A DNA stretch of 15,805 nucleotides from an uncultured Dorea sp. (GTDB taxonomy: Bacteria; Bacillota; Clostridia; Lachnospirales; Lachnospiraceae). Where the stretch lies: NCBI GenBank assembly GCA_934295165.1, contig CAKRAT010000048.1, forward strand, positions 1-15,805, given 5' to 3'. The notes under the pieces were generated by a model. The model did not search any database, was not told the origin of the DNA, and worked only from the letters and a program-made list of their open reading frames with translations. The position numbers were made by a program, and so were the translations under genes. How positions within the stretch are numbered: the first letter of the stretch is position 1; the number at the start of each line of letters is the position of its first letter. This document shows, piece by piece, positions 1 to 5,861 of the stretch.

Positions 1-32
1 TGAGACAGACAGCATAACTGCTGCCTGCCTCA
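1..32 (-). terminator. Hairpin at end of the PAP2 gene, likely terminator
   Basis: A 14-bp stem (1-14 with 19-32) closes on a TAAC loop and overlaps the stop codon of the PAP2 gene. Two positions (9/24 and 5/28) pair only as G-U in leftward RNA and would mismatch in rightward RNA, which favours a leftward transcript. The expected U-tract would lie left of base 1, outside the window. A T7 run also follows on the + side at 34-42, so it could act for both directions. Confidence 0.6.
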
Positions 33-545
33 TCTTTTTTTCCGTATCTGTTCCACTATTTTATATCCCAGATATCCGGAAAGACTTCCGAATATCACAC
101 CGCCGATAATATCGGTCGGATAATGCACATACAGGTACAATCTTGATAATGCAATCAGAACTGCCAGCACAAATGCTGCCTTCCACATCTTCTTCTCTCC
201 GGCAAGATATAATGCCGTTACCGAAGCAAAGGAAGCCGCTGTATGCCCCGATGGGAAAGAATAATCCCGCGGCTTTGCAACTAATAATTGTACTGCTGTA
301 TTGACATCGAATGGTCTGGTTCTTGCCACCAGATTCTTAAGGAGCAGATTGCACAGCACCAGGTCTACCAACAGTGCCGCCGTCATGATCACGCCAGTCT
401 TTCTCGTCTTTGGAATGAGCAGAAGAACCAGCGTCAGGATGATCCATATGATTCCTGCATTGCCCAGCCGGGTGATAAATGGGACGATGATATCCCCAAG
501 AGGAGTTCTTAAATTCTGGATTAAATTGAGTATCTGTATTTCCAT
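30..545 (-). CDS. PAP2-family membrane phosphatase
   Basis: This 171-aa integral membrane protein carries the full PAP2/type 2 phosphatidic acid phosphatase signature: K70 and R77-P78 in the KX6RP motif, PSGH at 98-101, and S134-R135 with H141 and D145 in the SRX5HX3D motif. His101 and His141 are the expected catalytic pair. Around five hydrophobic segments surround these motifs. Family members dephosphorylate lipid phosphates such as undecaprenyl pyrophosphate or phosphatidate on the outer face of the membrane; which substrate is used cannot be read from the sequence. The start is supported by an AAAGGAAA element about 11 bases upstream. It follows the MATE gene by 42 bases and probably shares its transcript. 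Length is at the short end of normal for bacterial members. Confidence 0.9.
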   Translation of the reverse strand: MEIQILNLIQNLRTPLGDIIVPFITRLGNAGIIWIILTLVLLLIPKTRKTGVIMTAALLVDLVLCNLLLKNLVARTRPFDVNTAVQLLVAKPRDYSFPSGHTAASFASVTALYLAGEKKMWKAAFVLAVLIALSRLYLYVHYPTDIIGGVIFGSLSGYLGYKIVEQIRKKR

Positions 546-587
546 GTTGTTCTTGTTTCCTTTCTATCGCCTGCATTCTTATGCTTT

Positions 588-1925
588 TTATGCCCTTTCC
601 GCTGTTCTGAGCACCGGCATCCGGAATATCTGGATCAGTAACGGGATCACCATAATGAACCATACGACCGGCTCACAGATAATCACACCTGTGTATTCAA
701 GCCACGGAACCAGCGTTGCTGCAATCACGATCTTTCCGACCATCTCAAGGCTGCTAGACATCAGTGGTGTAATGTGGTCTCCCAGACCCTGCATCGCATT
801 TCTTAAAATGCAGATGAGCGTTGTCACAATATAGAACAAAGAATCAAACTTCAGATAATTCGTCGCATTTAAGATTACCGTCTTGTTATGTGTTCCCGTC
901 ACCAGATATACAAGCCAGTCTCCGATCGTGTAGCTTGCAATGATCGTCATACCTGACCAGATTGCCGTATAAATGATTGCCAGCCAGATTCCTTTCTTCA
1001 CACGGTCGATCTTGCCTGCTCCCACATTCTGTCCGCAATACGTTGCCATCGTCTGTCCAAATACACTGAACATGATCATGAATATCTCCGTGATCTTTCT
1101 GGCTGCCGTATGTGCAATGATGATATCCGTTCCCAGCTTATTGATTGCTGTCTGCAATGTCACAGTACCGATATTGACCAGCGAACTCATGAAGCCCATT
1201 GACATTCCGGCACTGAACATCTCTTTTACCATCACCTTATTCGGTTCCTGAAAATCTTTCTTCTGCAGTCTTAATATCTCATATTTTCTGACCATATAGA
1301 CCCAGCAGACCACAAATGCAATGACCTGTGCAAGAACCGTCGCAATTGCCGCACCTTTTACGCCAGTCTTCAATACCACAACAAAGAAGAAGTCACCGGC
1401 AATATTGAGTCCCACCGATATTGCAAGAATCAGCAATGGTGTGACGGCATCTCCGACCGCGCGGAGTGTTGCCGCACAGGCATCATATAAAAAGGTTGCG
1501 ATCAGTCCGGCTATGATGATAATAATATAGCTCTTCGCCATCGGAAGCAGCTGCTCCGGCACATTTAAGAAACGCAGGACCGGATTCAAAAAAATCAGTC
1601 CGCATACCGTAATAATTACGGAAATGATCGTTCCGACCGCCAAAGACACCGCAAATGATTTCTTCATATCCCGTATATTCTTCGCCCCGAACTTCTGTGC
1701 TGTGATGATTGCAAATCCGTTCGCCATTCCCAGAAGAAATTCAATGATCAGGCCATTCAGTGTACTGGTCGCTCCTACCGCAGCCAGTGCATTTGCTCCC
1801 AGATATGATCCGACAATTCTGGTATCCACCAGGCTGTATGTTAACTGCAGTAAATTACCTAAAAATATCGGTAATGCAAAACTTAATATCAGTGCCGAGG
1901 GTTTTCCCTTCGTTAAATCTTTCAT
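588..1925 (-). CDS. MATE-family multidrug/cation efflux transporter
   Basis: The 445-aa product is a polytopic membrane protein of the length and hydrophobic pattern of MATE antiporters (12 helices in two bundles). The N-terminal run LTKGKPSALILSFALPIFLG followed by the LVDTRIVGSYLGANALAAVG region is the typical MATE helix 1-2 sequence. A second-half equivalent starts near FSAGMSMGFMSSLVNIGTVT. Family members export drugs or metabolites using H+ or Na+ gradients; the substrate here is unknown. The ATG is preceded by GAAAGGA about 11-13 bases upstream. A tandem dyad operator-like site lies at 1983-2006, which suggests regulated expression. The PAP2 gene follows closely on the same strand. No truncation is seen. 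Confidence 0.92.
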   Translation of the reverse strand: MKDLTKGKPSALILSFALPIFLGNLLQLTYSLVDTRIVGSYLGANALAAVGATSTLNGLIIEFLLGMANGFAIITAQKFGAKNIRDMKKSFAVSLAVGTIISVIITVCGLIFLNPVLRFLNVPEQLLPMAKSYIIIIIAGLIATFLYDACAATLRAVGDAVTPLLILAISVGLNIAGDFFFVVVLKTGVKGAAIATVLAQVIAFVVCWVYMVRKYEILRLQKKDFQEPNKVMVKEMFSAGMSMGFMSSLVNIGTVTLQTAINKLGTDIIIAHTAARKITEIFMIMFSVFGQTMATYCGQNVGAGKIDRVKKGIWLAIIYTAIWSGMTIIASYTIGDWLVYLVTGTHNKTVILNATNYLKFDSLFYIVTTLICILRNAMQGLGDHITPLMSSSLEMVGKIVIAATLVPWLEYTGVIICEPVVWFIMVIPLLIQIFRMPVLRTAERA

Positions 1926-1982
1926 TCAGTCTTAAAATCCTTTCTTTTCCGATATGATTGTTACTGTTCAGAAAATTCTTAC

Positions 1983-2006
1983 CTGTAAACAGTACAGTAA
2001 ACTGTA
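1983..2006 (-). promoter_or_regulatory. Two adjacent dyad sites upstream of the MATE gene
   Basis: CTGTAAACAG (1983-1992) and the perfect 14-bp palindrome TACAGTAAACTGTA (1993-2006) lie side by side, each with the CTGT/ACAG half-sites around a central AA. The site sits about 60-80 bases before the MATE start codon. It looks like a double operator for a dimeric repressor (TetR-, MarR- or BlaI-like in style). No regulator gene is next to it, so the protein would act from elsewhere. Binding is inferred from symmetry only. Confidence 0.6.
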
Positions 2007-2045
2007 ATGTATGCTCTTCTCTTCCTGAAAAAACATGCACCGCTT

Positions 2046-2074
2046 ATTATAAATCATACTTCCGAAGAGAGCAA
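2046..2074 (-). promoter_or_regulatory. Candidate promoter for the MATE gene
   Basis: On the - strand a perfect TATAAT (2046-2051) is preceded by a 17-base spacer and TTGCTC (2069-2074). The -10 box touches the stop of the upstream 173-aa gene. Transcription would begin near 2039, which puts the dyad operator roughly 33-56 bases into the transcript, a roadblock-type position. The weak -35 keeps confidence low. Confidence 0.35.
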
Positions 2075-2575
2075 TCTCTGAAAGAAATTTTTCCGCTTTC
2101 TTTCCGTTACCGGACTTCCACTCCGTATCACCTGGGAACGGATTCCGATATTGATCAGTTCTTGTTGAAGCTTCTCTGCTTTCTCAGCATCCATGCCATC
2201 CCGGATCAGAAATGGCACCATGGACAGATCTTCTTTCGTTTCAAAATTATATTTCTTTGCAAGTTGTAAGAATCCATTTCTCTGTCCATAGTATTCCATA
2301 ATTCTTCCAAGTACAATGACCTGTCTCGATGGATAACCGCGTACCTCGCATGCCTCTTCCAGTGGTGTGATCTCGTATTCTACTTCATAAAAATCAAATG
2401 CTTCTTTAAAATACTGCATCCCATCTTCATCCAGATTCTCAAACAGTGTGGCCGGAAGGTTTGATACAATGCGGTTGGCCGTCACCTTATCAAGACCTGT
2501 CAGAAGCTGCAGATATGAGGATATCTTCTGGTCTTTTCCATTACATTTCAGCAGCTGTATATTATACGTTCTCAT
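2054..2575 (-). CDS. Hypothetical protein, possible tandem L7/L12-like halves
   Basis: I do not recognise this 173-aa protein by name. It is soluble, with no signal peptide or membrane segment. Two halves look weakly alike: residues 1-70 (TGLDKVTANRIVSNLP, then a helix and EVEYEI) and 84-150 (VIVLGRIMEYYG to IGIRSQVI). Both end with a helix followed by a beta strand, as in the C-terminal fold of ribosomal protein L7/L12, where a lysine-rich helix-helix-strand unit binds translation factors. That likeness is a pattern-based inference. The C-terminal tail (159-166, rich in K and R) is basic. The start is well supported by GGAGGAG about 10 bases before the ATG. A promoter at 2779-2807 and a short leader ORF at 2662-2739 lie upstream on the same strand. 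Confidence 0.75.
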   Translation of the reverse strand: MRTYNIQLLKCNGKDQKISSYLQLLTGLDKVTANRIVSNLPATLFENLDEDGMQYFKEAFDFYEVEYEITPLEEACEVRGYPSRQVIVLGRIMEYYGQRNGFLQLAKKYNFETKEDLSMVPFLIRDGMDAEKAEKLQQELINIGIRSQVIRSGSPVTERKRKNFFQRLLSSEV

Positions 2576-2661
2576 ATATTCTTTTCTCCTCCATAAATAT
2601 TTTTCTATGTTCCATTATTTTTATAATTTCACGCACGTTACTCTTAAAGATTCTCTATTTT

Positions 2662-2739
2662 TTATCTTATTTCTATTATTTCATGCACCCTGGCGCCTTT
2701 GCTCAGGATTCGTTTGGGTGCATGAGATTGTTCACTCAT
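2662..2739 (-). CDS. Short ORF (25 aa) with strong RBS, possible leader peptide
   Basis: The frame encodes MSEQSHAPKRILSKGARVHE plus five residues. GGGAGG sits 9 bases before the ATG, one of the best ribosome binding sites in the window, and the promoter at 2779-2807 would start transcription about 33 bases upstream. A 10-bp perfect inverted repeat (2681-2690 with 2716-2725) lies inside the coding sequence, so translation would compete with hairpin formation. It ends 87 bases before the 173-aa gene. It may be a leader peptide, a tiny functional protein, or the first codons of a lost gene. No family is recognised. Confidence 0.4.
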   Translation of the reverse strand: MSEQSHAPKRILSKGARVHEIIEIR

Positions 2740-2778
2740 ATTCTTTTGCCTCCCAATATGTGTGAGTTATACTAATAA

Positions 2779-2807
2779 AGTATACGGAGGAATTTGGAGA
2801 ATCGCAA
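2779..2807 (-). promoter_or_regulatory. Promoter reading into the 25-aa ORF and 173-aa gene
   Basis: On the - strand TTGCGA (2802-2807), a 17-base spacer and TATACT (2779-2784) form a good sigma-A type promoter. The predicted start near 2772 lies just before the GGGAGG of the 25-aa ORF. The -10 box is embedded in a GTATAC-containing dyad (2766-2785). Confidence 0.55.
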
Positions 2808-2839
2808 GAATATTTTATGGCTGTTCATATGGGAGCGGG

Positions 2840-2932
2840 TCAGTATGATAAAAATCCACTCTGACAACTTCCTGGCTTTCCTGTGCACGATAGGTGCGTC
2901 CGATTGACGCTGGCAAATCTTTTGCCTCTCAT
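2840..2932 (-). CDS. Short ORF (30 aa) with strong RBS
   Basis: The frame encodes 30 residues starting MRGKRFASVNRTHLSCTGKP. The ATG is preceded by ATGGAGG with a 7-base spacer, an excellent ribosome binding site. The DNA beneath it is made of three adjacent small hairpins (2885-2926), so the base sequence may matter more than the peptide. No convincing promoter was found directly upstream. It could be a tiny peptide, or the surviving 5' end of a gene whose remainder was lost or replaced. No family is recognised. Confidence 0.3.
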   Translation of the reverse strand: MRGKRFASVNRTHLSCTGKPGSCQSGFLSY

Positions 2933-3067
2933 GAGCAAACCTCCATAAATCGGATAGAGTAAAATGCTTGCATTCTCTAATGATTATTGTGGATTAATTT
3001 TCAGGGCAGCACAATCCGTCGAATTATTTGCGCTTACGCTTCTCTCGCTACTTTTGTATATAAAATA

Positions 3068-3097
3068 TCCGCCATATCACTACTCTGATAGGGCGGA
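3068..3097 (-). terminator. Terminator hairpin of the pilus operon
   Basis: A 12-bp stem with one mismatch (3068-3079 with 3086-3097) and a 6-base loop starts 5 bases after the sortase stop codon. The leftward RNA continues into a U-rich tail (3057-3067). A T-rich tail also follows on the + strand at 3099-3110. Confidence 0.7.
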
Positions 3098-3102
3098 CAT
3101 TT

Positions 3103-3972
3103 TTATCTTTTCCATCTCTTTTTTATAACTAATTCATAGATACAGACCGCAAGTACAATACCTATTCCAGCTCCAAGAACCTGAAGGGCAAGACTTCTGT
3201 GACGGAACAAATCTTTCAAACGTTCCCAAAGACTCTTATCTTGCGCGTCTTTCCGGTCTTTTTTCAATTTATCCCTGTCGTATTTGGTTCTTGTTCCTCT
3301 TACCAGAAGTCTGTGTGTATTCTTTCCAAACGGAGTACAGGTTACAAGCGTCACATAATCCTCATTCGGATCAATTGACAGAAGGCTGATATCTTCCGGT
3401 TCTACCACTTCTATCTGATCCACCTTATACGCCAGCACTTCATCCAGAACATGAATATAAAACCGGTTTCCCTTCTTCAACTGATCCAGATTGGTAAAGA
3501 GCATTGCCGTTGGCAGACCGGAATGTCCGGATAATACACAGTGTGTTCCTTTTCCACCGATTGGAAATGAAGTATTCTGCAGATGCCCGATTCCTTTCTC
3601 CAGCGTCTCCTTATCGGTTCCATGATAAACGGGTAAATAGACGTCTATCTCTGGAATCTCTATATAAGCCATGACTCCATTCACATTCAACAGATCCTCA
3701 TAACTTGAACTCAGTGTATTCCACGCTTCTTCATCGAACGGGTCCGTCAGAATGGTACGGTTGTTCACCAGATTATCATTGTATGCACGGACTTCTTTTT
3801 TAATCTCTTTAATCTCCTCTTTCGGCATTTCTTCAGTCTGTTTATTATACTCCTGAATGACTCCTCCCTGATGTTTTTGCATGTACCAATTACTAATATT
3901 GGGGTAGAAAAATATTCCTACCCCAAATAAAATCACTGCTACAGCAAATATCGTTGAAAAATGTTTTTTCAT
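3103..3972 (-). CDS. Class C (pilin-polymerising) sortase
   Basis: The 289-aa membrane-bound transpeptidase should cleave LPxTG-type signals and link pilin subunits through isopeptide bonds. Catalytic residues are clear: His150 in LSGHSG, Cys212 in TLVTC, and Arg221 in HRLLVRG. A class C 'lid' motif Asp77-Pro78-Phe79 lies in front of the core, as in pilus sortases where it covers the active site. There is an N-terminal membrane anchor (about 7-24) and a second C-terminal membrane helix (about 260-281) followed by a basic tail, both usual for class C. It begins 21 bases after the pilin gene, with a modest AGGG ribosome binding site, so it is the last gene of the pilus operon. No housekeeping sortase or dedicated signal peptidase is present here. 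Confidence 0.95.
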   Translation of the reverse strand: MKKHFSTIFAVAVILFGVGIFFYPNISNWYMQKHQGGVIQEYNKQTEEMPKEEIKEIKKEVRAYNDNLVNNRTILTDPFDEEAWNTLSSSYEDLLNVNGVMAYIEIPEIDVYLPVYHGTDKETLEKGIGHLQNTSFPIGGKGTHCVLSGHSGLPTAMLFTNLDQLKKGNRFYIHVLDEVLAYKVDQIEVVEPEDISLLSIDPNEDYVTLVTCTPFGKNTHRLLVRGTRTKYDRDKLKKDRKDAQDKSLWERLKDLFRHRSLALQVLGAGIGIVLAVCIYELVIKKRWKR

Positions 3973-3993
3973 CTTATCTGCCCTGTATCAATT

Positions 3994-5778
3994 TTAGTTT
4001 TCTTTGCTATATTTTCTTCTTGAGAATATGAAGAATGCAATTCCTAATAATGCAATTGCTACACCTGCAATTGACATGAAGAACATTGCTGTATCACCAG
4101 TCTTAGGAAGTGTAAATCCTTTTTCGTTGGCAATATTTACTACAGCATAGTATAAATGGTTGTTTAACTTATCGTTTGTAGATGAGTTCTCAACACCTGT
4201 AATCTTTGTTTTCTCAGCATTCACGATTGGTTTGATTTCAACCGCCTGGCGTGTTGTAAGAAGTGTATAATTTGTAGGTGCTTTTGTCTCTTCCAGATAA
4301 TAAGTTTTTGCTTTTACATCACCATTCTCTTCGTTTGCTGTGCCAAGTCCGTAGATGTAGAATTTACCATCTTCACTTGTTGTAATTGTCTCTGTTGCTT
4401 TTGCAGAACTTGATACAACATATTTTGTTAATCCATCTGTATCTTTGAATGGCTCAAACTTAAGTGCAGTACCTGTTCCCATCTTTTCTGTATCATAAAG
4501 TTTGAATTCAGCATCTTTCAGACCTTTATTTGTGTCTTTTGCAAATTTCAAACCGTCAATACCGAATGTGTATACTCTTACACCTTCTTTAATTTCATTC
4601 AGCTTATTCGTTGTTGACCATGTGTTATCTGGCCAGTTCAGTGTAGCATCTGCTGTATAATCTTCTGACAGATCTACATCTTTGAAATCTGTTGTAACAT
4701 CTGATGTATATCTGATCTTGATGTCCTGTGAACCATTCACATCATCACTCTTCATGTCAAAGCTTACTTTATAGCTGTATGCTTTTTCCGAAGCATCTTC
4801 TCCTGTCAGTTCGTTACCATCTTTATCATAATATGTAACTGTGTACTGATCTCCTTCTGTAAGTTTCTTTCCGTTAGAAGTAATTGTCAGATCTGTTGCA
4901 CCGATCAGTCCTGTATGTACATCATCTGTTACGGTGAATGTCTTATCTACAGCATCTTCCGGGAAGTTTGGAGCTGTTACATCTACCTGGAGATCTACTG
5001 TTCCGCCAGTTGTTACTGTGTCAACTTTTACCAGATTTTCTTTCTTCTTCTCATTTGTTACCACAATGTGCTTGTGTAATGTTGGAAGGGAAGTCTTAGC
5101 TACGATCTGTACTGCATCATACAGATAATATTTGTTTGTATCAGGACTGAGTGTATTATTTTTTTCTCCCTGTTTTGGATCAAGTGTTGCTGTCATAGCA
5201 GCATATACATTGTTACCTGTTGCTTTGACAATGTACTGTCCCATTGCAACATCTGTAAATTCAACGGATTCTCCGGATTTTACTTCACTCGTTTCAAATG
5301 CACCCGGATTCGTATTTACTACTTTTAAGATTGCTGAATATACATGTTCTGCATATTTTGCTTTTGCTGAAGTCTCATTTCCATTATAGGCATCAACAAA
5401 ATCTTTTACTGTTAAGTCGCCGTTTTTAATTACGCTGTCTGCAGCTTCTTTTACAGCATCATTTGCCCACGCATATTCTACATTGTTGTGTGTCTGATCG
5501 TATTTAATAGTAACAATTTTGTATGTCTGGATCTTATCATACGTTGTTACTCCATCCTTTACCACACTGCCGATTCCTGTTACAGTAATCGTTCCTCTGG
5601 CATCAACATATCCGTCAGCTCCCGGAGTTGCATCTGAAAGGCAGACTGCTGTTGTTCCAGATGTTCCCGGATTTTCTCCTGGTGTCTCGCCTGCAGCCAT
5701 GACAGTAGTTGACATTCCAAGAAGTGTAACTATTGACAATCCTGCAGCTGCAAGACGTTTCATAATTCCTTTTTTCAT
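3994..5778 (-). CDS. Major pilin, SpaA/Cna-B type, LPKTG anchored
   Basis: The 594-aa precursor is the likely pilus shaft subunit. It has a Sec signal peptide (1-29, cleavage near VMAA-GE), an N-terminal domain (about 50-225), a middle domain (about 237-380) and a C-terminal Cna-B domain (about 400-551) with an E-box YLEETKAP at 494-501; Glu497 should promote an intramolecular Lys-Asn isopeptide bond, with Asn551 the probable partner. The sorting signal is LPKTG (557-561), then a hydrophobic helix and basic tail. The classic YPK pilin motif is absent; Lys236 in TLHKHI, directly after domain 1, is the best candidate for the inter-subunit lysine (inference). ATG is preceded by GGAAGAG; Met6 also has an AAAGGA element before it. 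It lies between the adhesin and sortase genes. Confidence 0.93.
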   Translation of the reverse strand: MKKGIMKRLAAAGLSIVTLLGMSTTVMAAGETPGENPGTSGTTAVCLSDATPGADGYVDARGTITVTGIGSVVKDGVTTYDKIQTYKIVTIKYDQTHNNVEYAWANDAVKEAADSVIKNGDLTVKDFVDAYNGNETSAKAKYAEHVYSAILKVVNTNPGAFETSEVKSGESVEFTDVAMGQYIVKATGNNVYAAMTATLDPKQGEKNNTLSPDTNKYYLYDAVQIVAKTSLPTLHKHIVVTNEKKKENLVKVDTVTTGGTVDLQVDVTAPNFPEDAVDKTFTVTDDVHTGLIGATDLTITSNGKKLTEGDQYTVTYYDKDGNELTGEDASEKAYSYKVSFDMKSDDVNGSQDIKIRYTSDVTTDFKDVDLSEDYTADATLNWPDNTWSTTNKLNEIKEGVRVYTFGIDGLKFAKDTNKGLKDAEFKLYDTEKMGTGTALKFEPFKDTDGLTKYVVSSSAKATETITTSEDGKFYIYGLGTANEENGDVKAKTYYLEETKAPTNYTLLTTRQAVEIKPIVNAEKTKITGVENSSTNDKLNNHLYYAVVNIANEKGFTLPKTGDTAMFFMSIAGVAIALLGIAFFIFSRRKYSKEN

Positions 5779-5827
5779 CTTTTTCTCTTCCTTTCGTATA
5801 TTTTGCGCATACCACTTATTTATTTCA

Positions 5828-5846
5828 AAGGCGGTTTTCCCACCTT
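5828..5846 (-). other. Hairpin between adhesin and pilin genes
   Basis: A 7-bp stem (5828-5834 with 5840-5846) encloses a 5-base loop. One pair (5832/5842) works only as G-U in leftward RNA. It starts 15 bases after the adhesin stop and is not followed by a U-tract, so full termination is unlikely. It could protect the downstream pilin mRNA end or be an RNA processing point, which would give more pilin than adhesin. Confidence 0.4.
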
Positions 5847-5861
5847 ATGAAACCGTAATTT

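Larger units (their letters stand above)
2681..3017. repeat. Cluster of short perfect inverted repeats
   Basis: This gene-poor stretch holds a series of perfect dyads: 2681-2690/2716-2725 (10 bp, 25-base loop); 2885-2888/2894-2897; 2896-2900/2906-2910; 2912-2917/2921-2926 (GGCAAA, 3-base loop, TTTGCC); 2963-2967/2970-2974; and 2986-2991/3010-3015. The three between 2885 and 2926 are almost back to back. Such packing is typical of structured RNA, of oriT or single-strand origins, or of leader regions of mobile elements. None of the three is proven here. Confidence 0.5.

Noticed and set aside
301..834. 177-codon open frame on the + strand across the PAP2 and MATE genes
   Set aside because: It lies opposite two clear membrane-protein genes, has no ribosome site and no family pattern. 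Similar + strand frames opposite the pilin, adhesin, rlmD, NYN and pcrA genes are rejected for the same reason.
2794..2907. Rightward frame starting TTG after GGAGG on the + strand
   Set aside because: The GGAGG to TTG spacing is only 3 bases, the start is not ATG, and the same bases form a good leftward promoter. The hairpins beneath it explain its composition better.
2576..3060. A transposase or integrase gene in the gap
   Set aside because: No frame on either strand is long enough or has transposase or recombinase motifs; only short ORFs and inverted repeats were found.
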